Origin: Chloroflexota bacterium
GTDB lineage: Bacteria; Chloroflexota; Limnocylindria; Limnocylindrales; CSP1-4
DNA length: 54,255 nt
Assembly (NCBI GenBank): GCA_004297395.1
Contig: SCUO01000045.1
Span: forward strand, 1 to 54,255
Reading direction: 5' to 3'
Made by a program: the position numbers and the translations under genes. Each line of letters opens with the position of its first letter. Position 1 is the first letter of the stretch. Shown here piece after piece: positions 1 through 9,843 of the stretch. The notes under the pieces are model-generated. The model saw only the letters and a list, made by a program, of their open reading frames with translations. It was not told the origin of the DNA and did no database searches.

Positions 1-400
1 GCATCCGGGCCTCGTCGAGGGTCTTGCTGCCCTTGCGGTGGTTGCAGCCCTTGCAGGCGGCCACGAGGTTGTCCCAGGTGTGCAGCCCGCCGCGATGCCG
101 CGGGACGATGTGATCGAGGGTCAGGTCGTGGGCGGTCCGGCCGCAGTACTGGCAGGTGTGCCGGTCGCGGATGAAGACCTCCCGGCGCGACAGCTTGACC
201 CGCGGGCGCGGCCGGCGGATCCGGTGCTGGAGGCGGATCACGGACGGGGCCCGGAACTCGGTCCGCGGCGTCCGAATCATCTGGTGGTTGTACTCGAGCA
301 CCTCGGCCTTCTCGCCGAAGACGAGCCGAAACGCCCGCGGAAGGTTCGTCACATTCAGCGGCTCGTAGTCCTGGTTCAGCACGAGGACGATGCCGTTCAT
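1..400 (-). CDS. HNH endonuclease (partial, C-terminus beyond window)
   Basis: A 133-residue N-terminal part is visible; the gene runs off the left edge. Translation from the ATG at 400 gives an N-terminal segment typical of HNH family 5/McrA-like proteins (MNGIVLVLNQDYEPLNV). The nuclease core follows, with a CxxC zinc pair at residues 83/86 (CQYC), the catalytic D-H at 96/97 (LTLDHIVPRHRGG), N111 and a second CxxC with N-H at 116-121. Family members are stand-alone metal-dependent nucleases often found near repair or mobile genes; the substrate cannot be told from sequence. It starts 28 bp after the HMG-CoA lyase stop on the same strand but has its own TAGCAT -10 seven bases before the ATG. 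Confidence 0.9.
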   Translation of the reverse strand, partial: MNGIVLVLNQDYEPLNVTNLPRAFRLVFGEKAEVLEYNHQMIRTPRTEFRAPSVIRLQHRIRRPRPRVKLSRREVFIRDRHTCQYCGRTAHDLTLDHIVPRHRGGLHTWDNLVAACKGCNHRKGSKTLDEARM

Positions 401-407
401 GCGCGGG

Positions 408-413
408 ATGCTA
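408..413 (-). promoter_or_regulatory. -10 element TAGCAT for the HNH gene (leaderless)
   Basis: TAGCAT on the minus strand lies 7 nt before the ATG at 400, so transcription would begin at the start codon. No Shine-Dalgarno sequence is visible. Confidence 0.5.
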
Positions 414-428
414 GCAACGGACCGTTCC

Positions 429-1400
429 TCACGCTCGCCCAGCGGGCCGGCCGGTCGGCGCACCGGACGTGGGATCCCAGCCGCCGGCCTGGCCGACCTT
501 GGTCGCGAGCGGACGCCCCAGGGTCGCGGCGATGAACCGGGCGGCTGCGAGAACCCCCTCGAGATCGACGCCGTGCGTCCAGCCCGAGGCGTCGAGGAAG
601 TAGACGAGGTCTTCCGTGGCCAGGTTGCCGGCCGCGCCCGGGGCGTAGGGGCAGCCGCCGGTACCGCCGGCCGAGGCATCGAAGCACCGGACGCCGGCAT
701 CGAGGCCGGCCGCGACGTTAGCAAGGGCCGTGCCGCGCGTGTCATGGAAGTGGTACGCGATGCGATCCAGGGGAACGCCGGCGGCCCTCGCCGCGCCCGT
801 TAGGGCCGCGACCTGGCCGGGCACCCCCACCCCGATGGTGTCGCCGAAGCAGACCTCGTCGACGCCGAGCTCGAGCAGCCGGATGGCGACATCCACGGCC
901 AGTGAAGGTTCGACCGCGCCGGTGTACGGGCAGCCGAACGCCGTGGAGACGTAGCCCCGCCGCCACCAGCCGAGGTCGCCGGCGCGCCGGATGACCGGCG
1001 CGGCCGCCTCGAGCGAGCGCGCGATGGTCATCCCGATGTTCCGCTCGGTGAAGGCGTCGGTTGCCGCGGTGAAGACGGCGACGGCCCGGGCGCCGGCGGC
1101 CTCCGCTCGCGCCAGCCCGCGCTCATTGGGCACGAGGACCGGGTAGCGGACGCCATCCGCCGCCGGCAGCAGAGGCACGAGCTCGCCGGCGTCGGCCAGC
1201 TGCGGGATCGCAGCGGGCGAGACGAAGCTCGTGGCCTCGATCTCGCGGAGCCCCGCGGCGACGAGGAGCTCGACGTAGCGGAGCTTCGCGACCGTCGGGA
1301 TCGGCACGGATTCGTTCTGGAGGCCATCCCGCGGCCCGACCTCGTAGATCCGGACGGTGTCCCGTACGGTGTCGGGCGGAGGTGGTGAGGCGGGGTCCAC
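429..1400 (-). CDS. liuE: Hydroxymethylglutaryl-CoA lyase
   Basis: This 323-aa TIM-barrel enzyme cleaves HMG-CoA to acetyl-CoA and acetoacetate, the last step of leucine catabolism. Family landmarks are present: EVGPRDGLQNE with metal ligand D25, YHFHD with metal-binding H217 and H219, and the signature loop GGTGGCPYAPGAAG with catalytic C250. The length is normal (about 300-325 aa). Translation starts at a GTG (1400), 29 bp after the stop of the upstream 66-aa gene, so it is probably co-transcribed with the carboxylase alpha subunit. Nearby carboxylase subunits and an enoyl-CoA hydratase support a leucine rather than ketogenic role. Confidence 0.93.
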   Translation of the reverse strand: MDPASPPPPDTVRDTVRIYEVGPRDGLQNESVPIPTVAKLRYVELLVAAGLREIEATSFVSPAAIPQLADAGELVPLLPAADGVRYPVLVPNERGLARAEAAGARAVAVFTAATDAFTERNIGMTIARSLEAAAPVIRRAGDLGWWRRGYVSTAFGCPYTGAVEPSLAVDVAIRLLELGVDEVCFGDTIGVGVPGQVAALTGAARAAGVPLDRIAYHFHDTRGTALANVAAGLDAGVRCFDASAGGTGGCPYAPGAAGNLATEDLVYFLDASGWTHGVDLEGVLAAARFIAATLGRPLATKVGQAGGWDPTSGAPTGRPAGRA

Positions 1401-1429
1401 GGCGGAGCCGGTCGAGGTCGGGCCGCTCG

Positions 1430-1630
1430 TCAGCCGAGCGGCGGGTCCATCGCCCGCTCGACCCGGGCGATCTGGACTTCGATCCGGGCGATCTCCTCGG
1501 AGGCCTCGGCGCGCTCATGGCTGAGCAGGGGCGCGGCGTCGCGACGGCGGCGCGCCTCGCGATGGAGGACGAGGAGGGCCTCCCGGGTGTCCGGGAGGGG
1601 GGCGTCGCGGTGTGCCTTCGTCGTGGTCAT
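1430..1630 (-). CDS. Small charged helical protein in the liu operon (66 aa)
   Basis: I do not recognise this family. The ATG at 1630 lies 16 bp after the stop of the biotin carboxylase gene and the stop is 29 bp before HMG-CoA lyase, so it sits inside the operon. The product is rich in Arg, Glu and Ala, with a predicted long helix (AEASEEIARIEVQIARVERAM near the C-terminus) that could form a coiled coil. A longer reading from 1717 would overlap the carboxylase coding region and adds low-complexity residues, so the short start is preferred. It may be a structural or regulatory partner of the carboxylase, but position is the only evidence. Confidence 0.6.
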   Translation of the reverse strand: MTTTKAHRDAPLPDTREALLVLHREARRRRDAAPLLSHERAEASEEIARIEVQIARVERAMDPPLG

Positions 1631-1646
1631 CGCGGAGAGGGTAGCG

Positions 1647-3686
<2,040 letters not shown>

Positions 3687-3695
3687 CGTGTCGCG

Positions 3696-3701
3696 ATTGT
3701 C
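3696..3701 (-). promoter_or_regulatory. Possible -10 (GACAAT) for the HTH-carboxylase gene
   Basis: GACAAT lies 9 nt before the GTG at 3686, in the 39-bp gap after the enoyl-CoA hydratase gene. It supports initiation at 3686, and therefore inclusion of the HTH domain, but it departs from the TANNNT form seen elsewhere in the window. Confidence 0.3.
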
Positions 3702-3725
3702 GCAGATCCGTTGCGCCGCCGGGCC

Positions 3726-4538
3726 TCAGTGGTCTTCTGGCCGCTCGTCCCAGGCAGGGTGGCGCCGCTCCGAGAAGGCTCGAAACCCCTCCTGGGCCTC
3801 CGGGCTCGTCCGCTGGCGGGCGATGACCCGAGCGGTATGCCACTTCGTCGAGCCGTGGCCCAGGCCCCGAACCTCGCGCACGATCGCCTTCGCGGCGCGA
3901 GCGGCCGTCGGGCCGGCGGCCAGGATGTCGGCGATGGCCGCCTCGACGGCGGCATCGAGGGCCGACTCGCCCTCCACGATCTCGTGGACCAGACCGATGC
4001 GCTGGGCCCGGGGGGCGTCGAAGCGGCGACCGCCCGGGAAGAGGGCCCGCGCGTTGGATTCCCCGATCTTGGTGATCACGAACGGGGCGATGACCGCCGG
4101 CAGGATGCCGAGGCGCGTCTCGGTGAACCCGAACCGCGCGCCCGACTCGGCGATGACGAGGTCCGCCACCGCGCACAGGCCCATGCCGCCGCCCAGGGCC
4201 GCGCCCTGGACCCGGGCGATCACCGGCACCGGGCAGGTGTCGATCGCCTCGAACATCTCGGCCATCGCCATCGCGTCCTGCTCATTGCCCTCGACATCGA
4301 GCAGCATCGCGGCGCGCATCCAGGCGATGTCGGCGCCGGCGCAGAACGATGGCCCGTCGCCGGCCAGCACGACGGCCCGGAGGGCGGTCGGCACCTCGCG
4401 GGCGAGGGCCGCGAAGGTCGCGGCGAGCTCGGCGATGACCGAGGCATCGAAGGCGTTGTGGACATCCGGTCGGGCCAGGGTCACCCGGGCGACCACGTCG
4501 CCAGGCCCGGAGCGCGAGAGTCGGACCGCGGTGGCCAT
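3726..4538 (-). CDS. liuC: Enoyl-CoA hydratase/isomerase, probable methylglutaconyl-CoA hydratase
   Basis: The 270-aa crotonase-fold protein has the oxyanion-hole segments GDGPSFCAGADIAWM and VQGAALGGGMGLCAVADLVIA, followed by FGFTETRLGILPAVIAPF, which carries the Glu expected of hydratases. Hydration of 3-methylglutaconyl-CoA would link the carboxylase to HMG-CoA lyase. The ATG at 4538 was chosen because TACGAT sits 7 nt upstream and the product begins as the family does; an ATG at 4547 adds three residues. It lies upstream of the carboxylase alpha gene on the same strand. Crotonases are hard to assign to one substrate, so the specific role comes from context. Confidence 0.88.
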   Translation of the reverse strand: MATAVRLSRSGPGDVVARVTLARPDVHNAFDASVIAELAATFAALAREVPTALRAVVLAGDGPSFCAGADIAWMRAAMLLDVEGNEQDAMAMAEMFEAIDTCPVPVIARVQGAALGGGMGLCAVADLVIAESGARFGFTETRLGILPAVIAPFVITKIGESNARALFPGGRRFDAPRAQRIGLVHEIVEGESALDAAVEAAIADILAAGPTAARAAKAIVREVRGLGHGSTKWHTARVIARQRTSPEAQEGFRAFSERRHPAWDERPEDH

Positions 4539-4545
4539 GGCGCGC

Positions 4546-4551
4546 ATCGTA
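4546..4551 (-). promoter_or_regulatory. -10 element TACGAT for liuC (leaderless)
   Basis: TACGAT ends 7 nt before the ATG at 4538. It would drive the hydratase and possibly the genes downstream toward 429. Confidence 0.5.
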
Positions 4552-4655
4552 CGGGACGGACCGCCCGCCGAGACCCGGCGATCGAACCGGTGGTTCGGGA
4601 GCAGACTGGCGCCTCGAGCGCGCAACAGGCACGGCAGAGCAGGAGCTGGTCTTCC

Positions 4656-5861
4656 ATGCGGATCCTCGTCATCGGCGCCGGGGGCGTCGGGAGCGCGTTC
4701 GTCCCAACGGCCCTGCGACGCTCGTTCTTCGAGCACATCGTCGTCGCCGACTACGACGTCGGCCGTGCCGAGGCCGCCGTTGCCCGTGCCGCCGATCCAC
4801 GCGTCTCGGCCGCCCGGGTCGACGCCTCGAAGGCCCAGGCCGTCGCCGCGCTGATCCGCGAATCGGGCGCGACCCACGTCCTGAACGCCGTCGATCCGCG
4901 CTTCGTCATGCCGATCTTCAACGGCTGCGCGGCGGCCGGCGTCGACTACCTCGACATGGCGATGTCGCTGTCACACCCCCATCCGGAACGGCCCCACGAG
5001 CTGTCGGGCGTGAAGCTCGGTGACGAGCAGTTCGCCCAGGCGGATGCGTGGAAGGCCGCGGGTCGGCTGGCGCTCGTCGGAATCGGCGTTGAGCCGGGGC
5101 TGTCGGACGTCTTTGCCCGCTACGCCGCCGACCATCTGTTCAGCGAGATCGACGAGGTCGGAATCCGCGACGGCGCGAACCTGGTCGTCGATGGTTACGA
5201 CTTCGCCCCGTCGTTCTCGATCTGGACGACGATCGAGGAGTGCCTCAACCCGCCGGTGATCTGGCAGGACGGCGGCTGGCACACGACGCCGCCGTTCAGC
5301 GAGCCCGAGGTCTTCGAGTTCCCCGAGGGCATCGGCCCGGTCGAGTGCGTGAACGTGGAGCACGAGGAGGTCCTCCTCGTCCCGCGCTGGGTCAAGGCCA
5401 GGCGGGTGACCTTCAAGTACGGCCTGGGCGACGAGTTCATCAACGTCCTGAAGACGCTCCACATGCTGGGCCTCGACCGGACGGCCAAGATCCGAGTCGG
5501 CGGGGTCGAGGTCTCGCCGCGCGATGTCGTGGCGGCCGGCCTGCCCGATCCAGCGGGTCTCGGCGACCGGATGCACGGCAAGACCTGCGCCGGGACGTGG
5601 GTCACCGGTCGCGGGAAGGACGGCAACCCCCGCGCGGTCTACCTCTACCACGTCGTCGACAACGACTGGTCGATGCGCGAGTACGGATCGCAGGCCGTGG
5701 TCTGGCAGACCGCCGTCAACCCGGTCGTGGCACTGGAGCTCCTCGCCCGCGGCACGTGGTCCGGGGCCGGCGTGCTCGGGCCGGAGGCCTTCGATGCCGT
5801 GCCGTTCCTGGACCTCCTGACCGAGTACGGCTCGCCATGGGGAATGCGGGAGGGCGGCTGA
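4656..5861 (+). CDS. Saccharopine dehydrogenase family protein
   Basis: The 401-aa product opens with a Rossmann nucleotide-binding motif (VIGAGGVGSAFVPTAL) and continues as saccharopine dehydrogenase/carboxynorspermidine synthase-like proteins do: HVLNAVDPRFVMPIFNGC, DYLDMAMS, GIGVEPGLSDVFARYA and a C-terminal segment with WVTGRGKDG. The ATG at 4656 has AGGAG seven nt upstream. Members make or split C-N bonds between an amino acid and a 2-oxo acid using NAD(P)H; the substrate here is unknown. It is divergent from the liu genes, so lysine or branched-chain amino acid breakdown is plausible but unproven. Confidence 0.88.
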   Translation: MRILVIGAGGVGSAFVPTALRRSFFEHIVVADYDVGRAEAAVARAADPRVSAARVDASKAQAVAALIRESGATHVLNAVDPRFVMPIFNGCAAAGVDYLDMAMSLSHPHPERPHELSGVKLGDEQFAQADAWKAAGRLALVGIGVEPGLSDVFARYAADHLFSEIDEVGIRDGANLVVDGYDFAPSFSIWTTIEECLNPPVIWQDGGWHTTPPFSEPEVFEFPEGIGPVECVNVEHEEVLLVPRWVKARRVTFKYGLGDEFINVLKTLHMLGLDRTAKIRVGGVEVSPRDVVAAGLPDPAGLGDRMHGKTCAGTWVTGRGKDGNPRAVYLYHVVDNDWSMREYGSQAVVWQTAVNPVVALELLARGTWSGAGVLGPEAFDAVPFLDLLTEYGSPWGMREGG

Positions 5862-5938
5862 CCAACAAGGCCGCCACGGATCCTCGGGCCCAGGGACGCC
5901 CATGGCAGATGGGGCTTTCCGCAGCGGGCCGGCGGCCC

Positions 5939-5944
5939 TACCCT
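5939..5944 (+). promoter_or_regulatory. -10 element TACCCT upstream of the zinc-ribbon gene
   Basis: TACCCT is followed by a leader of about 18-20 nt carrying a strong AGGGAGGG ribosome-binding site (5958-5965), 4 nt before the ATG at 5970. This gene therefore has a conventional leader. Confidence 0.45.
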
Positions 5945-5969
5945 TCGGGCAATCGCCAGGGAGGGTTCG

Positions 5970-6515
5970 ATGACCGACGCGTGGGATGCGCCTCCGCCGC
6001 CCGGCGTCTGCCCCTGGTGCTCGGGCAGGAACGCTCCCGGGGCGCGCCAGTGCGCGACGTGCGGGGCGGCGATCGCCCAGCGCGACGATCTTGGCGGGGT
6101 CGTCGTCCCGGGGGTGACCGGCGTTGACCCGAACCTGCTCGGGACCCAGAGCTCGCTCGCCTCGCCGGTGCTGCGGAGCCAGGGCACGCTCAACGCGATC
6201 AACGCGGTCAGCCAGGTCAATGCCACGCTCGGGTTGGCCGCCGCGGCGGCCATCCTCGGCCAGGACACGGTCAAGGGCATGCTCGGCCTGAAAGACGCCG
6301 ACCTCGACACCGTGGGCAAGCCGAGCGAGGCGGCCCTCCAGGCAGTCGAGAAGCTCGACCGCGATGGCGCTGCCGCTCCGACCGCGTCGGCCGACGAGAT
6401 CGCAGAGGTTGATCCGCCGCCGACTGGCCAGCCACCGTCCGGAGCCGGGCCGACGCCTCCGGCCATCGACCCGTGGGCGGACCTGCCCGAGCGCCGCGCC
6501 CCCGATCCCGCCTAG
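5970..6515 (+). CDS. Zinc-ribbon protein with PGVT motif (family A)
   Basis: The 181-aa soluble protein begins with a two-CxxC zinc ribbon (CPWCSGRNAPGARQCATCGA, residues 14-33), followed by VVVPGVTGVDPN, a hydrophobic Ala-rich helix (LGLAAAAAILG) and an acidic, Pro-rich tail. No known enzyme domain is visible. The gene at 39983 has the same plan (CPWC, CPACGA, then PGVTQIDVN), so the two belong to one family of unknown function. Its 3' end faces the MOSC gene across a 217-bp gap with a large inverted repeat. Confidence 0.75.
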   Translation: MTDAWDAPPPPGVCPWCSGRNAPGARQCATCGAAIAQRDDLGGVVVPGVTGVDPNLLGTQSSLASPVLRSQGTLNAINAVSQVNATLGLAAAAAILGQDTVKGMLGLKDADLDTVGKPSEAALQAVEKLDRDGAAAPTASADEIAEVDPPPTGQPPSGAGPTPPAIDPWADLPERRAPDPA

Positions 6516-6569
6516 GCGCGCTGAGCCGTGCCCGGCGACGTCGCCGACTGCGCCGCGCCACGCCGTTGG

Positions 6570-6682
6570 GATGCGCCTGGCTCATCGAACGGCGCACGTT
6601 CATGCTCCGCCGACCGGTTGATCCGACGGGACTCGCGATTGGTCACGCTCGTTTGTCGCGAGTCCGATGAGCCAGCCGCATC
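6570..6682. repeat. 113-bp element with 18-bp imperfect inverted ends and inner stem
   Basis: GATGCGCCTGGCTCATCG (6570-6587) and its inverted copy at 6665-6682 match at 17 of 18 positions. A second, perfect 10-bp inverted repeat, GGACTCGCGA (6629-6638) with TCGCGAGTCC (6656-6665), nests inside and abuts the right arm. A short CGGCG/CGCCG stem (6590-6594/6608-6612) lies in the left half. The result would be a branched, cloverleaf-like fold. It sits between two convergent genes and may be a bidirectional terminator, a miniature inverted-repeat element or a structured RNA. No other copy was seen in the window. Confidence 0.7.
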
Positions 6683-6732
6683 AGGCAGCCGCAGCCGAAG
6701 GGGTGGGGATCGAGCCGCGGCCCCGATTCCGA

Positions 6733-7236
6733 CTAACCGGACCGAGCCGATCGAGCCTCCTCGACGGGTCGCAGAACATCGACCCGGTCGCCCGGCTTGA
6801 CCTGACCCTCGACGGCGACCCGGGCGTACCAGCGGGCGTCCTCGGGCTGGAGCTTCGGCGAGATCCGGGCGATCCGACGCTCGACGAACCAGTGGGCGAT
6901 CGTCTGGCATGGCCCGGCCATGTCGGTGAGCTCGATCTCGAGGCCGTCGTCGCCGATGGCGAGGCGATCACCCGCGCGCAGGGCGGCCCAGTCGATGCCC
7001 TCGATGGTCAGGTTCTCGCCGTACGCCCCCGGGAACGCCTGGTGGCCGTCGGCGGCCACGCGGGCGATGGCCTCGATGGAGTAGAGGCAGACCGCCTGGT
7101 CCGGACCGCCGTGGACCGGCTCGGGCTCGTCGTGGGCGTCGGCGTCCAGGCCCAGTCGCCCGACCCAGGCGGAAGCCACGGGCAGCTTCGGGACGCCACC
7201 CGGCGAGACATTCACGAACGCGACGCGACCGGCCAT
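6733..7236 (-). CDS. MOSC domain protein
   Basis: The 167-aa protein is a single MOSC (molybdenum cofactor sulfurase C-terminal) domain. It has the opening strand GRVAFVNVSPGGVPKLPV, the central HGGPDQAVCLYSIEAI, GAYGENLTIEGID, GDRLAIG and the conserved Cys in DMAGPCQTIAHWF. MOSC domains bind molybdenum cofactor or carry sulfur; small stand-alone members are close to YiiM. The ATG at 7236 is preceded by TAGCAT 7 nt upstream. It lies 18 bp after the stop of the carboxyltransferase gene, so it could be read from there too. No molybdoenzyme is encoded in the window. Confidence 0.9.
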   Translation of the reverse strand: MAGRVAFVNVSPGGVPKLPVASAWVGRLGLDADAHDEPEPVHGGPDQAVCLYSIEAIARVAADGHQAFPGAYGENLTIEGIDWAALRAGDRLAIGDDGLEIELTDMAGPCQTIAHWFVERRIARISPKLQPEDARWYARVAVEGQVKPGDRVDVLRPVEEARSARSG

Positions 7237-7243
7237 GCCCGGG

Positions 7244-7249
7244 ATGCTA
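7244..7249 (-). promoter_or_regulatory. -10 element TAGCAT for the MOSC gene (leaderless)
   Basis: TAGCAT ends 7 nt before the ATG at 7236, with the same hexamer and spacing as at the HNH gene (408-413). Confidence 0.5.
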
Positions 7250-7254
7250 GCGCC

Positions 7255-8877
7255 TCACATCCGGAAGACGCCGAACTTCGTGTCGGGGATCGGGGCGTGG
7301 ACGGCCGCCTCGATGCCCATCGACAGGACGCGGCGGGTGTCGAGCGGGTCGATGACCCCGTCGTCCCAGAGGCGAGCCGTGGCGAAGTAGGGATTGCCCT
7401 CTCGCTCGTAGGCCTCGAGGATCGGCGCCTCGAAGGCGTCGCGCTCAGCCGCGGAGGCAAACTCCCCGCGGACCGTCGACAGGACGCGGGCCGCCTGGGC
7501 GCCGCCCATGACGCTGATCCGGGCGTTCGGCCAGGTCCACAGGAAGCGTGGCGAGTAGCCGCGGCCGGCCATCGCGTAGTTGCCGGCCCCGAATGAACCG
7601 CCGATGAGGATCGTGAACTTCGGGACCGCGGCCGTGGCGACCGCGGTGACGAGCTTGGCCCCGTCCTTGGCGATCCCACCGGCCTCGTATTCCCGGCCGA
7701 CCATGAAGCCGGTGATGTTCTGGAGGAAGACGAGCGGGATCCGGCGCTGGCAGGCGAGCTCGATGAAATGGGCCCCCTTCAAGGCCGACTGGCTGAACAG
7801 GATCCCGTCGTTGGCCAGGATCGCGACGGGCCAGCCGTCGAGGTGAGCGAAGCCCGTCACGAGCGTCTCGCCGTACAAGGGCTTGAACTCGTGGAACCGT
7901 GACCCGTCGACGAGGCGGGCAATCAGCTCGCGGACGGGTACGGGCCGCCGGGCGTCGAGGGAGACCGCCGAGTAGAGATGGGCCCCGCCATCGCCCTCCG
8001 CCGGCGCCGGGTCGACGGCCGGCGGCTCGGGTTCGCGGCGGTCCCAGGGCGTGGCCGGCGGCTTCCGCTCGAGATGCCGGACGATCGACCGACCGAGGGC
8101 CAGGGCATGCTCGTCGTCGAGGGCCTCGTGGTCGGCGACGCCGCTGCGCCGGGCATGGACGTCGGCCCCGCCGAGGGTCTCGGCATCGACGTCCTCGCCG
8201 GTGGCGGCCTTCACCAGCGGCGGCCCGCCGAGAAAGATCGTGCCGGTGCCCTTGACGATGACCGTCTCGTCGCTCATGGCCGGGACATATGCGCCGCCGG
8301 CGGTCGAGGAACCCATGACGAGCGCGACCTGCGGGATCCCCTCGGCCGACATCCGGGCCTGGTTGAAGAAGATCCGGCCGAAGTGCTCGCGGTCCGGGAA
8401 GACCTCGGCCTGGAGCGGCAGGAAGGCTCCGCCGCTGTCGACGAGGTAGACACAGGGCAGGCGGTTCTCGAGGGCGATCTCCTGGGCCCGGAGGTGCTTC
8501 TTCACCGTCATCGGGTAGTAGGTCCCGCCCTTGACGGTGGCGTCGTTGGCGACGATGACGCAGAGCGTCCCCTCGATCCGGCCGAGGCCGGTGACGATGC
8601 CGGCGCTCGGGGCGTCGTCCTCGTACATGCCGTTTGCGGCGAGGGCGCTGAGCTCGAGGAACGACGCGCCCGGGTCGAGGATCCGATCGATCCGCTCCCG
8701 GACCGGGATCTTGCCGCGCTCGCGGTGGCGAGCGATGGAGCGGTCGTCGCCGCCGGCGCCGCGCTCGCTCACGGCCGCGGTCCTGGCCCGGAGGTCGGCC
8801 ACGAGCGCCGTCATCGCCTCGAGGTTGGCGCGGGCCTCCGGGCTCGCGGGATCGAGTCGGCTGCGCAGGACGGGCAT
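7255..8877 (-). CDS. liuB: Methylcrotonyl-CoA carboxylase carboxyltransferase (beta) subunit
   Basis: The 540-aa carboxyltransferase transfers CO2 from carboxybiotin to an acyl-CoA. Its fingerprint is that of the methylcrotonyl-CoA type: [70 protein letters not shown] and [16 protein letters not shown]. Propionyl-CoA carboxylases lack the FLPLQ segment. It pairs with the alpha subunit at 1647-3686, separated by three genes, two of them on the other strand. The ATG at 8877 has TACACT 7 nt upstream. The MOSC gene follows closely. Confidence 0.93.
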   Translation of the reverse strand: MPVLRSRLDPASPEARANLEAMTALVADLRARTAAVSERGAGGDDRSIARHRERGKIPVRERIDRILDPGASFLELSALAANGMYEDDAPSAGIVTGLGRIEGTLCVIVANDATVKGGTYYPMTVKKHLRAQEIALENRLPCVYLVDSGGAFLPLQAEVFPDREHFGRIFFNQARMSAEGIPQVALVMGSSTAGGAYVPAMSDETVIVKGTGTIFLGGPPLVKAATGEDVDAETLGGADVHARRSGVADHEALDDEHALALGRSIVRHLERKPPATPWDRREPEPPAVDPAPAEGDGGAHLYSAVSLDARRPVPVRELIARLVDGSRFHEFKPLYGETLVTGFAHLDGWPVAILANDGILFSQSALKGAHFIELACQRRIPLVFLQNITGFMVGREYEAGGIAKDGAKLVTAVATAAVPKFTILIGGSFGAGNYAMAGRGYSPRFLWTWPNARISVMGGAQAARVLSTVRGEFASAAERDAFEAPILEAYEREGNPYFATARLWDDGVIDPLDTRRVLSMGIEAAVHAPIPDTKFGVFRM

Positions 8878-8884
8878 GACCTGA

Positions 8885-8890
8885 AGTGTA
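8885..8890 (-). promoter_or_regulatory. -10 element TACACT for liuB (leaderless)
   Basis: TACACT ends 7 nt before the ATG at 8877, in the 78-bp gap shared with the divergent XRE gene. Confidence 0.5.
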
Positions 8891-8923
8891 GGACCGGGCC
8901 GTTGACGGGCCGGCGCCCTCGGG

Positions 8924-8943
8924 TGATGATGTTCTCGTCATCA
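8924..8943. promoter_or_regulatory. Palindromic operator candidate before the XRE gene
   Basis: TGATGA (8924-8929) and TCATCA (8938-8943) form a perfect 6-bp inverted repeat with an 8-bp spacer. It abuts the AGGAGGTGG ribosome-binding site of the XRE gene. This is the expected place for autoregulation by an antitoxin-type repressor. Confidence 0.45.
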
Positions 8944-8955
8944 GGAGGTGGAGCC

Positions 8956-9282
8956 ATGGGCATGGCGGCTCGAATGCTCCGGCACGCGCGCCGGAGCGCG
9001 GGGCTCACCCAGCGGGCCCTCTCGGCGAAGACCGGGGTGCCACAGGAGACGATCGCCCGGATCGAGTCCGGCCGCTCGGACCCGCGGGTCGAGACGCTCG
9101 ACCGCCTGCTCGAGGGCTGCGGCTACGGCCTCGAGCACCTCCCGCGGCTCGGCATCGGCATCGACCGGCCGCAGTTCCACGAACGCCTGGCGTTGTCGCC
9201 GAGTGATCGGCTGACAAGGGCCATCGAGGAAGATCGGCTGATGCTTGCATTCCGGGCAGCGTTCAAGTGGGTCGCTGAGTGA
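8956..9282 (+). CDS. XRE-family helix-turn-helix protein, antitoxin-like
   Basis: The 108-aa protein carries an N-terminal HTH_3 domain: LRHARRSAGLTQRALSAKTG, then VPQETIARIESGRSDPRVETLDRLLEGCG. A C-terminal helix (SPSDRLTRAIEEDRLML) follows. The ATG at 8956 was chosen over ATGs at 8926/8929 because GGAGGTGG lies just upstream. Its stop overlaps the GTG start of the nucleotidyltransferase by 4 nt (GTGA), so the two are translationally coupled. The pairing of a small regulator with a nucleotidyltransferase resembles toxin-antitoxin units, and a palindrome sits in front of the ribosome-binding site. Confidence 0.85.
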   Translation: MGMAARMLRHARRSAGLTQRALSAKTGVPQETIARIESGRSDPRVETLDRLLEGCGYGLEHLPRLGIGIDRPQFHERLALSPSDRLTRAIEEDRLMLAFRAAFKWVAE

Positions 9283-9815
9283 CCGAACAGCCTCGATTCA
9301 TCCCCGAGGAGATCATTCGCCGGTTGCGGGCTGCCGGAGTCCGCTTCGTTGTGATCGGCGGCCTGGCGGCCCAGGCACATGGGTCGCCATCGCTGACCGG
9401 TGACCTCGACATCGTGCCGTCCTGGGACCGGGAGAACCTGGAGAGGGTGGCGGCTGTGCTTTCGGACACAGCAGCGATTCGTCACGGTGTCACGCGTGAC
9501 GCGCCGCCATTGCCGCCGCTCGACGCGCGAACCCTGCTCGCCGGTGCGGTCTTCACGTTGTCCACTCGGTTCGGGCGGTTCGACTTGTTGGCAGCTCCCG
9601 ATCCGGGCTTGAATTTCGACACGCTCGTGGCCAACGCCCGCGTCGGCGAGATCAATGGCGTCAGGGTGGAAATCGCGTCGCTCGACGACCTCATCGCGAT
9701 GAAGCGGGCCGCGGGGCGACCGAAGGATCGGGTCGAGCTCGAGATCCTGGGGGCGCTCCGCGAGGAGATCGACCGGTCGTCGCCCGCCCGCGGGCGCCGC
9801 GGGGCGCCGGGCTGA
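9279..9815 (+). CDS. Nucleotidyltransferase-fold protein (AbiEii/MNT-like)
   Basis: The 178-aa protein has a minimal nucleotidyltransferase core: FVVIGGLAAQAHGSPSLTGDLDIV, with the hG[GS] turn and DxD metal-binding pair, and a later EIASLDDLIAMKRAAGRPKD helix seen in AbiEii-type proteins. These enzymes transfer nucleotides to RNA, tRNA or protein, and several act as toxins. The GTG start overlaps the stop of the XRE gene. Coupling suggests a regulated two-gene unit, but whether it is toxic is unknown. Confidence 0.82.
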   Translation: MTEQPRFIPEEIIRRLRAAGVRFVVIGGLAAQAHGSPSLTGDLDIVPSWDRENLERVAAVLSDTAAIRHGVTRDAPPLPPLDARTLLAGAVFTLSTRFGRFDLLAAPDPGLNFDTLVANARVGEINGVRVEIASLDDLIAMKRAAGRPKDRVELEILGALREEIDRSSPARGRRGAPG

Positions 9816-9843
9816 GTCCCGGTCAAGGAACCGGACGGCCGAC

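Noticed and set aside
6570..6682. Reading the inverted-repeat element as a tRNA or an integron attC site
   Set aside because: No T-loop, anticodon loop or CCA end fits, and no integrase or gene cassette is nearby. The arms are also too long for an acceptor stem.
6667..7596. Plus-strand frame of 309 codons over the MOSC gene
   Set aside because: It is antisense to MOSC and the carboxyltransferase and has no recognisable domain.
8926..8955. Earlier ATGs (8926, 8929) as start of the XRE gene
   Set aside because: They would put the strong AGGAGGTGG inside the coding region and overlap the palindrome; the ATG at 8956 is correctly spaced from it.
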